Below are positions 1 through 8,702 of a stretch of DNA of 64,000 nt, in pieces; within the stretch, counting starts at the first letter, position 1, and each line of letters opens with the position of its first letter. This DNA comes from an uncultured Rhodospirillaceae bacterium (GTDB taxonomy: Bacteria; Pseudomonadota; Alphaproteobacteria; Rhodospirillales; Magnetospirillaceae). The DNA lies in NCBI GenBank assembly GCA_937887565.1, contig CALABS010000077.1, positions 186,001-250,000 on the forward strand, read 5' to 3'. The translations under genes were made by a program, and so were the position numbers. The notes under the pieces are model-generated. The model was not told the origin of the DNA, ran no database searches, and saw only the letters and a program-made list of their open reading frames with translations.

Positions 1-1
1 C

Positions 2-202
2 GCCCTCGACCAGGCCGGCGCGTCGCTGGCCGACGTGGTCCGCGTGGTGTGCTACGTCACCGACGCCGCCTATTTCCAGACCGTCGCCCCGGTGCTGGGC
101 AAGGCGTTCAAGGGCATCAAGCCGGCCAACACCACCGTCGTCTGCGGCCTCGTCGACCCCCGCATGAAGGTGGAGATCGAGGTCACTGCGCTGAAGCGGT
201 AG
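2..202 (+). CDS. RidA/YjgF family protein (3' end only)
   Basis: The window opens inside this gene; only the last 66 residues are visible. They run ALDQAGASLADVVRV near the left edge and end KVEIEVTALKR. The order 'D-V-V-[RK]-V', then a 'PANTTVVCGL' strand, then 'VEIEV.A' matches the C-terminal half of RidA proteins, trimeric deaminases that hydrolyse reactive enamine/imine intermediates such as 2-aminoacrylate. The conserved Arg of the active site would be expected where 'GLVDPRMKVEIE' is read. A short-chain dehydrogenase follows 64 bases downstream on the same strand. The family call is fairly firm; the substrate is unknown. Confidence 0.75.
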   Translation, partial: ALDQAGASLADVVRVVCYVTDAAYFQTVAPVLGKAFKGIKPANTTVVCGLVDPRMKVEIEVTALKR

Positions 203-266
203 TTGCCAGACCGGCGCGGAGCGGGAATCCTTGTGCGTCCCGCCCGCTGACCGGAGGAAGACCACC

Positions 267-935
267 ATGCCCACCATCCTGATCACCGGCGCCAATCGTG
301 GCCTCGGCCTGGAATTCGTCCGCCAGTACGCCGCCGACGGCTGGCGCGTGCTGGCCACCGTGCGCGACCCCATGAAGGGCAAGGCGGCCTCGGACGCCGG
401 CGCCGAGGTCTATGTCTGCGACGTCTCCGATCCCGCCGCCGTGGCGCGGCTGGCGGCCTCGCTGGCCGGCGTTCCCATCGACCTGCTGCTCAATAACGCC
501 GGAGTCTACGGCGACCGCCAGGCCTTCGGCAGCGTGGACGCCGACGAGTTCCTGCGCGTCATGCGCGTCAACGCCGTGGCGCCGCTCAAGATGGCCGAGG
601 CTTTCGCCGGCCAACTGACGGGCCGCAAGGTCATCGCGTCGGTGTCGTCCAAGATGGGCTCGATCGCCGAGAACACCTCGGGCGGGTTCTACGCCTATCG
701 CGCCAGCAAGGCGGCGCTGGACATGGTCGTCAAGAGCCTGGCCCTCGACCTCGCCGGCGAGGGGGTGACCGTGGTCGCGCTGAGCCCCGGCTGGGTGCGC
801 ACCGATATGGGCGGCCCGTCGGCGCCGCTCGACGCGCCCACCGCCGTGGCCGGCATGAAGGCGGTGCTCGACGGCCTGGGAGCCGGCGATTCGGGCAAGT
901 TCCTGCACTACGACGGCACCGAGGTGCCGTGGTGA
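267..935 (+). CDS. short-chain dehydrogenase/reductase (SDR)
   Basis: This is a 222-residue classical SDR. The NAD(P)-binding TGANRGLG loop is at residues 7-14, NNAG at 76-79, a catalytic Ser in the SVSSKMGS stretch near 127, and the YxxxK pair as YRASK (Y144, K148). The ATG at 267 is chosen over an upstream in-frame ATG at 231 because a GGAGGA ribosome site sits just before it and the protein then starts directly at the first beta strand. Its stop overlaps the start of the next gene, so the two are probably co-translated. It resembles C-factor-like SDRs of unknown substrate; cytoplasmic. Confidence 0.85.
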   Translation: MPTILITGANRGLGLEFVRQYAADGWRVLATVRDPMKGKAASDAGAEVYVCDVSDPAAVARLAASLAGVPIDLLLNNAGVYGDRQAFGSVDADEFLRVMRVNAVAPLKMAEAFAGQLTGRKVIASVSSKMGSIAENTSGGFYAYRASKAALDMVVKSLALDLAGEGVTVVALSPGWVRTDMGGPSAPLDAPTAVAGMKAVLDGLGAGDSGKFLHYDGTEVPW

Positions 936-1534
936 CCGCCCCCATCGCCTTTTATTTCGACTTCTCGTCGCCCTACGGCTATTTCGCCAGCCTCGAGATC
1001 GACGACCTGGCCGCCCGTCATGGGCGCGAGGTGGCCTGGAAGCCCATGCTGCTGGGACCGGCCTTCAAGGCGTCGGGCAACCAGTTGCTGATCGAGCAGC
1101 CGTTGAAGGGAGCCTACAGCCGCCACGACTGGCAGCGCGTGGCGCGGTCGAAGGGGTATCCCTATCGCTTTCCGTCGCGGTTCCCGTTGGCGACCATCGC
1201 GGCGGCCCGGGCGTTCTGGTGGCTGGACGCCCGCGACCCGGTCCTGGCCAAGCGTTTCGCGAAGGCGGTCTTCCACGCCTATTTCGCCGAGGACGTGGAC
1301 GTCACCCCGGCCGACGCGGTGGCTGTGGTGGGGCGGCGTGTCGGCGTCGCCGCCGCCGACCTGCTGGCGGCGGTGGCGGACCCCGTCTGGAAGCAGAAAT
1401 GCCGCGACGAAACCGACGCGGCCATCGCCGCCGGGGTGTTCGGATCGCCGTTCATCGTCGTGGACGACGAGGCGTTCTGGGGATGGGACCGCCTGCCCAT
1501 GGTGGCGGAGTGGCTGGAGAGGGGCGGGTGGTGA
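929..1534 (+). CDS. 2-hydroxychromene-2-carboxylate isomerase-like (DsbA/GST-kappa family)
   Basis: This is a 201-residue thioredoxin-fold protein. It begins with the family hallmark FDFSSPYGYF (residues 10-19), where the Ser plays the role of the DsbA cysteine and binds glutathione. It ends with FGSPFIVVDDEAFWGWDRL, typical of HCCA isomerases. Family members perform glutathione-dependent isomerisation in aromatic degradation, but many homologs are uncharacterised. The start is GTG (929 or the adjacent GTG at 932), overlapping the stop of the SDR gene, so they form a two-gene unit. The substrate cannot be read from the sequence. Confidence 0.82.
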   Translation: MVTAPIAFYFDFSSPYGYFASLEIDDLAARHGREVAWKPMLLGPAFKASGNQLLIEQPLKGAYSRHDWQRVARSKGYPYRFPSRFPLATIAAARAFWWLDARDPVLAKRFAKAVFHAYFAEDVDVTPADAVAVVGRRVGVAAADLLAAVADPVWKQKCRDETDAAIAAGVFGSPFIVVDDEAFWGWDRLPMVAEWLERGGW

Positions 1535-1549
1535 CAGCCGCCGACGGCG

Positions 1550-2314
1550 TCACAGCGGGGCGAGCGCGTCGACCCTGAGGCGGATGCGGCCGGCCGTCTC
1601 GGCGTTCTCGCGCACGATCAACATGCCGTGCAGGTCGGGGTGCGGCGTGCTCATCAGCCTGGCCTGCAACGAGTCCTCGAAAGCACGGTTGGCCTGCTGC
1701 CGCTCGTCCACCACGATCACCTTGGGCGCGTTGGGGTCGGACAACTGCTCCAACAGGGAGGAATTGGCGTGGGTGACCGACACCTGCCGCACCGAGACGT
1801 CGGTGATGCCGTCCTTACCCGCCTCGAAGGCAAGTTCCTGGACGAACACCGTGGCGGTGGCGTCGGATGCCTCGGCGCGCACGATGATCTCGGGCACCGG
1901 CGGGCGGCTTTGGGCGTAGTCGAGGCTGGCCCGCGCCGACAGGGCGGCTTTGAGCTTGGACGATTCCTCGGGTGGAATTCCCAGCGCCTCGATCAGCCAG
2001 CCAAGGTCCAGCGCGACACGGTCGATGGCGCCGGTGACTTTCTTCTGGGCCTCCTCGTCGTCGAGATTGCCCTCGGTGTCCGCCTTGGCGGCCTCGTGGA
2101 GGCGGTTTTCCAGAAGGTGCTTGAGAAAGGCCTCGGCGATCGTCTGACCCTGGTTCATCTCGTCGAGTCGGCGTCGCGCCTCGCTGGAAAGCTGAACCTG
2201 ATCGGCGACCGTGGCCCTTTGGGCATTGACGGCTTCCTGCCCTTGGCCGGACCGCGAAACCTGCACGGAAGTTTCAATCGCCCGCTGAACGGACGCGATG
2301 TTGACGTCGGCCAT
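1550..2314 (-). CDS. conserved hypothetical protein next to flagellar genes
   Basis: I do not recognise this 254-residue protein. The start MADVNIASVQ is chosen because AAGGTGAGG precedes it on the minus strand; upstream in-frame codons have no such site. The first 60 residues are Gln/Ala-rich and helical (VQLSSEARRRLDEMNQGQ). The middle is acidic and helical, and the last 90 residues alternate like beta strands (KVIVVDERQ, LHGMLIVRENAE). No signal peptide or membrane segment is visible. It is divergent from flbT across 190 bases and convergent with the isomerase gene, 15 bases away. A flagellar role is only suggested by position. Confidence 0.6.
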   Translation of the reverse strand: MADVNIASVQRAIETSVQVSRSGQGQEAVNAQRATVADQVQLSSEARRRLDEMNQGQTIAEAFLKHLLENRLHEAAKADTEGNLDDEEAQKKVTGAIDRVALDLGWLIEALGIPPEESSKLKAALSARASLDYAQSRPPVPEIIVRAEASDATATVFVQELAFEAGKDGITDVSVRQVSVTHANSSLLEQLSDPNAPKVIVVDERQQANRAFEDSLQARLMSTPHPDLHGMLIVRENAETAGRIRLRVDALAPL

Positions 2315-2504
2315 GTTCCTCACCTTCTCGTGAGCTAGGCACCGCATTCTGGCGGGCGGACGCGGTCGGTCAAGCCGACCTAGCGGAAAAATTCTATCAA
2401 ATCCCGCCGACCAAATGCAAGGATATGCCCCCAATTCCCTGATTGAAGGCGGTGTTGCGACGTCTTAGTGTAGCGCGTTCGCCATGCGGAATAGGGAGGT
2501 CTGG

Positions 2505-2903
2505 TTGCCCCTCATCATCGATCTGAAGCCTGGAGAGAAGGTCATCGTCAACGGCGCGGTCATCGAGAATGCCGGGTCGAGCACCAAGCTCCGCATCCAC
2601 AACAACTCGAACATCCTCAAGCAGAAGGAGATCATGGTCGAGCAGGATGCAAAGACACCGGCATCCCGCGTCTATTTCTGCCTTCAGTGCGCCTACATCT
2701 TCCCGACCGAGCGTGTGAAATACGTGAAGATGTTTCAGGACTATCTGTTTCAGTACGTGGAAGCCTGTCCCTCGGCGCGCGACCAGGCCATCGAGATCGC
2801 CCACGAAGCCGATGCCGGAAACTATTACAAGGCGCTACGCGCCGCGCGCAAGCTGCTGAAGCACGAGGATACGCTGCTCAAGCACATGCGGGGCGAGGAT
2901 TAG
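2505..2903 (+). CDS. flbT: FlbT, flagellin post-transcriptional regulator
   Basis: FlbT binds flagellin mRNA and limits its translation and stability in alphaproteobacteria, linking filament production to hook completion. The 132-residue product has the family signature LKPGEKVIVNGAVIEN at the N-terminus, KQKEIM, a TPASRVYFCLQ segment and YYKALRAARKLLKHED near the end. I prefer the TTG at 2505 over the ATG at 2484: AGGGAGGT lies just upstream of the TTG, and the product then starts MPLIIDLKPGEK like known FlbT. The gene is convergent with flgL and divergent from the unknown gene at 1550. The antagonist FlaF is encoded at 57050. Confidence 0.88.
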   Translation: MPLIIDLKPGEKVIVNGAVIENAGSSTKLRIHNNSNILKQKEIMVEQDAKTPASRVYFCLQCAYIFPTERVKYVKMFQDYLFQYVEACPSARDQAIEIAHEADAGNYYKALRAARKLLKHEDTLLKHMRGED

Positions 2904-2928
2904 CCCTGGACCGGGACCGCCCCGCCGT

Positions 2929-5031
2929 CTAGTTCAGATATTGCATCAGCGACAATTCGCGCACTGTGGCCAGGGCCTGGTATCCGGCCTCCAGCGCCCG
3001 CTGGTCGTCCAGCAGGCGGGTGATGGCCTCGGTCATATCGACGTTCTCCATGGCGATGATGCGCGTGTCCAGGAAGCTGATGAACTCATTGTGCTTGGTG
3101 TTGGTGTTCAGGATGCTTTGCCGCACCACAGCCATCTGCGACTGCAATTTCTCGAGATCGCCCGCGGTCTCGGCGCCATAGGGCGGCGTTCCCGTGGCCG
3201 GGCCGTCCAGGGCGTCGGTGATCAGGAACCGGGCCGCGTCCAGCCGGTCGGTGTTGTTCTCGAGGCCGCCGGCGGTGCCCCAGGCGCCCTGCGCGATGAT
3301 GCCCATGGCGCGCAGCGCCTTCTCGATGGCGGGATCCGAGGCGTAGATGCCGAATTCCAGCGTCCGCGCCACATCGACCCGGTGCTGGATGGTCATGGTG
3401 TCGCCCCGGTACCAGCTTTCCTGGGTGACCGCCGCCGAGGTGGTGGACTCGGCGGTCAGCGTCTTGCTCTCGATGACGATGGTGGTGCCGTCGTTGCTCT
3501 TGACGGTGTACTGGCCGTCGTTGACCCCGGACGTGCTGGACAGGGTGATGACGGTGCCCGCCGGCGGCTGGGGGGTGCCGCCGACATCCACGAAATTGCC
3601 GGTGATCGTCTCGCCCGAGGCGCCGATGGCGAAGCCCATGGTGCCGTATTCGGCGGCGCCGATGCTGTTGGCGCCGTTGTTCCACGACATCGTCACGTCC
3701 GTGCGTCCGCTCTGCGGCACCACCAGGTCGGACACCCGCATGGCGGTGGGGCTGACCTTGAAGCTGATGCTGTCGGGGGTCGAGGCGGTGACCTCGAAGG
3801 AGCCGTTGTAGAGGCCGGATCCCTGGATGTCGACGTAGCTGCCGACCGGGAACTCGCCGGCCATGCCGGTGGCGCCGGCATAGGTCAGTGTCACGGTGTT
3901 GCCGACCACCGAGAACGTGGCGGCCTCGGCGCCGGTGAAGCCCGCGCCGAAGGTGGTGTTGGCGATGGCGGCGCCGTCGGGGATGATGTCGGCGTCGACG
4001 CCGTCCTTGCGCAGCTGCAGCGCGCCGGTGGTGGTGGTCTCGCCGGCATGCAGGCTGCTGTCGTTCTTCAGCGTGACCGAGCCGTCGCTGTTGACCGCGC
4101 TGACCACGTAGGTGCCGTCATAGGCGTTGCCGGTGGAGTTGCCGATGGTGAATTTTTCGTTGGCGGCAAGCGTCACGGGCGAGCCCGTCATGCGGATCGA
4201 GCCGTCGGGCTGGAGAGCGAAGGTCAGCGCGTTGGTGGCGTCGGTCAGCACCGTGCCGTTGGTGGTGGTCATGAAGGCTGGGCCGGCATCGGTGGCGGTG
4301 TCGGTCAACGGTACGCCGGCGGCGTTCAGCGTCACCATGCCCTGGTGGGTCATGGTGGCGTTGTTGTTGGTCGTGCCCGAGACATCGAACACCGATCCCA
4401 CCGGCACCGAATCGAAGGCGTCGAAGTTGGATGGCTTGATCAACCCGTAGGTGGCGTCGAAGGTGGTGGTACCCAGTTGCGCGGCGGTCACCTCGATCTT
4501 GCGCAGATGTGCATCGCGGGTGGTGGGATAGGTGGTCTGGGTTCCGTCGAACATGGCCTGGAAGTCGCTCAGCGTCCCCGCCGGCAGCGCGACCGGCTGC
4601 GTGGACACTCGGCCACCCGCGAACATGTACTGCCCATCGACGCTGACGTTCATATAGCTGGCCAGCTCCAGCATGGAGTTGAGGGCCATCTTTTGGGCCT
4701 CGACGACCCGGTTCTCCTCGGTCAGGCCGTGCTGGGCCAGGTCGTTGAGGATGCTCTGGAAATTGCGGATGACGGTGCGCGCGGCATCGACGCTGGTCGA
4801 AGCGGCCCGGAGCTTCGTTTCGGCCATCTCGTTGTTCTTGATGAACTGGCTGGCTTGCGCCTTCTCGTTCTCGAAGTTGATCAGCCGATTGGCGTCGGCG
4901 GCGATGCCAGAATAGTTCTGCGCCTTTTTCTCGGTGGCGACCTGGAGCTGCGAGTTCTGGATGCGCTCCTGCACCGCGAGGATGCGGCTGATGTAGAGCT
5001 GGTTGGCGCCAAAGGTTCCTATGCGGGTCAT
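2929..5031 (-). CDS. flgL: FlgL, flagellar hook-filament junction protein
   Basis: This is HAP3, the second junction protein between hook and filament, exported by the flagellar type III apparatus. The 700 residues are about twice the enterobacterial length. Residues 1-140 form the conserved helical D0/D1 part (starts MTRIGTFGANQLYISRI). Residues 590-700 form the matching C-terminal helix ending LATVRELSLMQYLN. The extra length is a surface-exposed beta-rich insert (about 200-540) with three copies of a module centred on 'N-[DN]-G-x-[YF]-x-V' at about 292-325, 394-427 and 491-522. It has a strong GGAGG ribosome site and is the last gene of the flgI operon, 12 bases after flgK. Confidence 0.93.
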   Translation of the reverse strand: MTRIGTFGANQLYISRILAVQERIQNSQLQVATEKKAQNYSGIAADANRLINFENEKAQASQFIKNNEMAETKLRAASTSVDAARTVIRNFQSILNDLAQHGLTEENRVVEAQKMALNSMLELASYMNVSVDGQYMFAGGRVSTQPVALPAGTLSDFQAMFDGTQTTYPTTRDAHLRKIEVTAAQLGTTTFDATYGLIKPSNFDAFDSVPVGSVFDVSGTTNNNATMTHQGMVTLNAAGVPLTDTATDAGPAFMTTTNGTVLTDATNALTFALQPDGSIRMTGSPVTLAANEKFTIGNSTGNAYDGTYVVSAVNSDGSVTLKNDSSLHAGETTTTGALQLRKDGVDADIIPDGAAIANTTFGAGFTGAEAATFSVVGNTVTLTYAGATGMAGEFPVGSYVDIQGSGLYNGSFEVTASTPDSISFKVSPTAMRVSDLVVPQSGRTDVTMSWNNGANSIGAAEYGTMGFAIGASGETITGNFVDVGGTPQPPAGTVITLSSTSGVNDGQYTVKSNDGTTIVIESKTLTAESTTSAAVTQESWYRGDTMTIQHRVDVARTLEFGIYASDPAIEKALRAMGIIAQGAWGTAGGLENNTDRLDAARFLITDALDGPATGTPPYGAETAGDLEKLQSQMAVVRQSILNTNTKHNEFISFLDTRIIAMENVDMTEAITRLLDDQRALEAGYQALATVRELSLMQYLN

Positions 5032-5043
5032 GGCGGGCCTCCG

Positions 5044-7908
5044 TTACCGGATCATGCCGGTCAGGACTTCCAGCATTTCCTGCAGCGTGGTGATCACCTT
5101 CGCCGCTGCCGTGTAGGCCTGCTGGTAGTCGATCATTGCCGCGACTTCCTCGTCGAGATTGACGCCGCTGTACGAAGTGTATTGGAAGTCGAGGGAAGCG
5201 TTCAATGTCTTCTGGTACTCGTAGGCGTCCGAGGACGCGCTCATGGTCTGGGCGCTGACCGACACCGAGGCGGCCGCGTATTCCGCGAAGGTGTAGTTGC
5301 CGCCGTAGATCGCACCGGCCGTCTCCATCTTCAGCTTGCTCGACAGCGCGGCGCCCAGGGCCAGCGCGGTGGTGTTGTCGCCGACCGACAGGTAGTACTC
5401 GCCCATATCGGCGTTCCAGCGGGTGGTGCCGCGACTGATTTTTTCGGGCGCCGATTGGATGTCCGTGCGGACGTCGATACGGTTCGAGCTGCGCGTCGCG
5501 GCCCGCTTCAGTCCCAAGTCGGATTGCAGGTTCTGCCCCTGCACGTCCACCTTGCTTGCCGAATAGACCTCGGCGTTCTGGGTGTGGACGATCCGCAGCC
5601 GCTCGCCCGACCCCTCGGGGACCACCGACGCGGTGATCCGGTTGGCCTTCTGCATGTCGAGCTGGGTTCCCAACGTCTTGCCGTTGGTCAGGGTGCCGCC
5701 GGTGATGGAAACCGTCAGCTCCTTGCCGCCCGCCCCCACCAGCCGGATGCGGTAGTAGTCGCCGTCCTGCACCACTGACCCGGTCACGGCGCCGTTGGTC
5801 AGCGAGCCGGCGATCTGGGCCAGGGTGATCGTGCTGCCGGCGGTGAAGGTGGCGCTGGCGATGGTGTTGCTGCCGTCCGAGACGCTGACGGTGGCGTCGG
5901 CGGTCAGGGTGAAGCTGGTGTCGCTCAGGCGCGCCGACTCGGTGGTGCGGGTGTGGGTGTTGATCAACTCGGCGATGTCCTCGAGCGACGAGCCGGCGGG
6001 GATGTTGAACTCGCTGCCGATCAGGCCGGTGGTGTCGTAGAGGCCGAAATCCTCGCGCAGCACCGTCGTGGTGTAGGTGCTGGCCTGCACCTGGCTGTCC
6101 AGGATCGAATTCTGGCCGTCGAGGACAAAGAAGTCGTTGAGGCCGAAGAAATTGGAGAAGCCGGAAACCGTCTCGTCGGTGGCGCCGTCGCCGTTGACGT
6201 CGAAGGCGATGGTGCAGTCCGTCGCGTCGGAGCCCGCGGTCGAGGTCTTCTGGTCGCGGAAGGTCAGGCTGGTGGTGGCATCCTTGAGGTCGATGGCGAA
6301 CTTGCCGTCGGACGTCAGGCCGACAGTGGCGCTGGTGTGGCCCTGCTGGCGCAGCCAGGCCTGCACGTGGGCGCTGATCTCGTTGATGCTCCAGTCGCCG
6401 TGGTCCGCCTTGGACTCGAAGTCGGCGCTCGACCGCCCGTCGCCGCTGTCGGGGCCGTAGCCCAGCGCCGAGAAGTCGGTCTGCATGATGGTGTTGAGCG
6501 TCGTGGTCTTGAGCTGGTTGCCCTCGGAGTCGAAGGTCGAAAGCGCCACGTCCTCGGTGCCCGACAGCTGGATGGTCTGGCGCAGATTGACCTTCTCGAC
6601 GACGATCTCGGTGGCGCTGACCCGCTCGACCACGCGGTAGGTGCCGTTGTTGCGCGAGTCTTCGCAGCCCGACAGGCTGAAGGTGTCGCCCACGCCGAAA
6701 CTGCCGGTGTCAAAGGGTTGGTTGGCGCCACCGGCGGCGGTCAGGGTGGCCAGCCACGGGTAATTCGCATTGCCTGCCCCGAAGGTCAGGGTGCCGTATC
6801 CGTTGGCGGTGGCGCCGCCGGCGGCGGCGGTGACGGACGCCGATCCCATGTAGAAGGTGGCGGTGGTGTCGGGATTGCCGGCGGGCGAGGGGACGATGTC
6901 CCCCTGCTTGGCGAAGGTCCGGGTGCCGGTGTAGCTGCTGGAGATCGCCGGCAGCGTGGTGCCGCGATTGTGGACCTGGTTGATGGTTTCCTTGAGGCGG
7001 ACGGCCAGGTTGTCCAGCTCGGCCTGCATGTTGGGCAGCGTCTTGTCGCGCAGGTCGACCAGGGCCTTCAGCTTGCCGCCGGCGACCGCCGTGGTGATGT
7101 CCAGGCCTTCGTCGCCCAGCGCGATGGCGTCGAAATGGCCGCCGGCATAGCTCATCCACGAATCGATGGTGGTATTGGCCGAATAGGTCAGCGTCGACGG
7201 CTGGTTGTCCAGCAGCTGGTTGCCGGCCTTGGTGTAGACGATGACACCGCCGTCGCCGCGCTTGTAGTATTCGATGTCGATATACGAGGCGAGCTTGGTC
7301 AGGGCGAGGTCGCGCTTGTCCTCCAGGTCGGCGACGCCGGTCGAGGTGGCGGCATTCTTGACGATCTTCTGATTGAGGTCGTGGATGTTGGCCAGTTCCT
7401 GGTTGATCAGGGCCACCGTCTGCTCGATCTCGCGGTCGGCCTCGAGGCGCAGGCCCTGGAAGCCCTCGCTCATGCGGTCCATCAGCGCGGCGACGTCCAG
7501 GCCGGACTGCATGGTCGACCATTGGACTGCCGGCTTGTTGGCTTCGGTGGCCAGCGTCTCGAAGGCGTTGACCAAGTCCTGGATCTCGTGGGCGATGGAA
7601 CTGTCGTCGGCGACGTTGCCGAACAGGTCGTCGATGCGCGGGTGGTAGCTTTGCTCGACCTCCAACTGACCCAGGCGTGAGGTCTGTTTACGGATGTCCT
7701 TGAGCAGCCCCTCGTTGACCATGCGGGTGGTCTGACCCTCCTGTACGCCGGCGCCCCGGCCGGCCAGGACCCGTGATTCGGGGTTCATCACCTTGCGGAC
7801 ATAGCCGACGGTGTTCACGTTGGTCACGTTCTGGGCGATGACGTCCAGGCCGCGCTGGCTGGTCAGCAGTCCCGACAGGGCGGTGTTCAGTCCGAGTGTC
7901 AGCGACAT
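5044..7908 (-). CDS. flgK: FlgK, flagellar hook-associated protein 1
   Basis: HAP1, the first hook-filament junction protein, secreted by the flagellar exporter. The product is 954 residues, long for the family (about 550 in enterics). The N-terminus MSLTLGLNTALSGLLTSQRG with IAQNVTNVNTVGY is the standard rod/hook/HAP signature. The C-terminus has EEVAAMIDYQQAYTAAAKVI followed by a helix ending EMLEVLTGMIR, also standard. The middle is an expanded Ser/Thr/Gly-rich beta region. It includes, at about 404-440, a module (VGDTF.LSG....NNGTYRV) like those repeated in FlgL. It follows the FlgN-like chaperone gene by 27 bases. Confidence 0.95.
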   Translation of the reverse strand: MSLTLGLNTALSGLLTSQRGLDVIAQNVTNVNTVGYVRKVMNPESRVLAGRGAGVQEGQTTRMVNEGLLKDIRKQTSRLGQLEVEQSYHPRIDDLFGNVADDSSIAHEIQDLVNAFETLATEANKPAVQWSTMQSGLDVAALMDRMSEGFQGLRLEADREIEQTVALINQELANIHDLNQKIVKNAATSTGVADLEDKRDLALTKLASYIDIEYYKRGDGGVIVYTKAGNQLLDNQPSTLTYSANTTIDSWMSYAGGHFDAIALGDEGLDITTAVAGGKLKALVDLRDKTLPNMQAELDNLAVRLKETINQVHNRGTTLPAISSSYTGTRTFAKQGDIVPSPAGNPDTTATFYMGSASVTAAAGGATANGYGTLTFGAGNANYPWLATLTAAGGANQPFDTGSFGVGDTFSLSGCEDSRNNGTYRVVERVSATEIVVEKVNLRQTIQLSGTEDVALSTFDSEGNQLKTTTLNTIMQTDFSALGYGPDSGDGRSSADFESKADHGDWSINEISAHVQAWLRQQGHTSATVGLTSDGKFAIDLKDATTSLTFRDQKTSTAGSDATDCTIAFDVNGDGATDETVSGFSNFFGLNDFFVLDGQNSILDSQVQASTYTTTVLREDFGLYDTTGLIGSEFNIPAGSSLEDIAELINTHTRTTESARLSDTSFTLTADATVSVSDGSNTIASATFTAGSTITLAQIAGSLTNGAVTGSVVQDGDYYRIRLVGAGGKELTVSITGGTLTNGKTLGTQLDMQKANRITASVVPEGSGERLRIVHTQNAEVYSASKVDVQGQNLQSDLGLKRAATRSSNRIDVRTDIQSAPEKISRGTTRWNADMGEYYLSVGDNTTALALGAALSSKLKMETAGAIYGGNYTFAEYAAASVSVSAQTMSASSDAYEYQKTLNASLDFQYTSYSGVNLDEEVAAMIDYQQAYTAAAKVITTLQEMLEVLTGMIR

Positions 7909-7935
7909 GGTCTATGCTCCCCGCCGTTCTGGCGA

Positions 7936-8370
7936 TCACAGCGTCTCGTTGAACGAAACCGATTGGCGCTCGGTGCCGGCGCGGCCGTCGAACTGGCCGG
8001 TCTTGCCGTACTTGCAGGTCGAGGTCGCGCCGGTCTTGACGGCGTTGGCGACGGCGTCCATCAGGCGTTCGGCGGCCTCCATCTCGGCCTTCAGGCGGCG
8101 GGCGTTCTCTTCCACCAAGCCTTGGAGGCGGCGGCCGAGCTCGGTCAGCTCGTCCTTCTGCTCGGGCTCCAGCTCGTCGGCCAGCGACGGGTCCTCGGCC
8201 ATGGGCAGTACCGACTGCTCGTAGATCCGCGCCAACGCCGACTTGTTGTCGGCCAACTCGCGCACGGTCTGGATATCGTGGTTGGCCAGGGCCTCGTTCT
8301 CGACCTCCAGCAGATCGCAAAGATTGGCGCAGGCCCAGACGATGTCGTCATAGGAAAGGATGGCGGGCAT
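7936..8370 (-). CDS. FlgN-like flagellar export chaperone
   Basis: This is a 144-residue, mostly helical and acidic cytoplasmic protein. From the start MPAILSYDDIVW the residues alternate in long amphipathic helices (LCDLLEVENEALANHD; ELTELGRRLQGLVEENARRLKAEMEAAERLM). That pattern and the size are typical of FlgN-type chaperones, which bind the C-termini of FlgK and FlgL before export. Its place immediately upstream of flgK and flgL supports this. The gene starts one base after the flgJ stop, with a GAGGTT site inside flgJ, so translation is probably coupled. Sequence similarity among FlgN proteins is low, so the call rests partly on position. Confidence 0.7.
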   Translation of the reverse strand: MPAILSYDDIVWACANLCDLLEVENEALANHDIQTVRELADNKSALARIYEQSVLPMAEDPSLADELEPEQKDELTELGRRLQGLVEENARRLKAEMEAAERLMDAVANAVKTGATSTCKYGKTGQFDGRAGTERQSVSFNETL

Positions 8371-8371
8371 C

Positions 8372-8692
8372 TCACTGAACCTCCTGGGTCTGCAGCAGCG
8401 AGCGGACGACGTGGTCGGCAATGCCGATGCCGTCGCCGCGATTGGCGACCATCTTGCCGTATTCGTCGAGCAGCATGGGGCGGAACATGGATTCGGCGTG
8501 GCCGCCGCCGAACATGCCGTCCTCGGTCTCCAGGCCGGCGAACATGTGGCTCAGCATCTGGGTGACGAAGACCGCCTCGAACTGCTTGGCGACGGCGCGG
8601 GCCTGGGCCGGGTCCTTGGTCTTGGCGAGCGCCGGCGCCTTGGCCAGGGCGGCGGTGGTGTCGGCGGCGGATGGGGCGATGGTGTCGATCAT
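8372..8692 (-). CDS. flgJ: FlgJ-type rod-binding protein (N-terminal domain only)
   Basis: The 106-residue protein corresponds to the rod-cap/scaffold domain of FlgJ. The hallmark AKQFEAVFVTQMLSHMF followed by GGGHAESMFRPMLLDEYGKMVA is clear. It lacks the C-terminal peptidoglycan hydrolase domain found in enterobacterial FlgJ. That is normal in alphaproteobacteria, where the equivalent is often annotated CheL/FlgJ and a separate muramidase opens the wall. It lies between flgI and the flgN-like gene with 10- and 1-base gaps. The GAGGATGACGCC site supports the ATG at 8692. The protein acts in the periplasm during rod assembly. Confidence 0.85.
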   Translation of the reverse strand: MIDTIAPSAADTTAALAKAPALAKTKDPAQARAVAKQFEAVFVTQMLSHMFAGLETEDGMFGGGHAESMFRPMLLDEYGKMVANRGDGIGIADHVVRSLLQTQEVQ

Positions 8693-8702
8693 GGCGTCAT
8701 CC

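Noticed and set aside
1531..1553. A hairpin between the convergent genes at 929 and 1550
   Set aside because: The stem is interrupted by a bulge and no T-run follows on either strand.
2941..5778. A 945-codon open frame opposite flgL and flgK
   Set aside because: It lies antisense to two clear flagellar genes, is made of Gly/Arg/His/Val-rich low-complexity protein, and has no ribosome site; such frames are common opposite high-GC genes.
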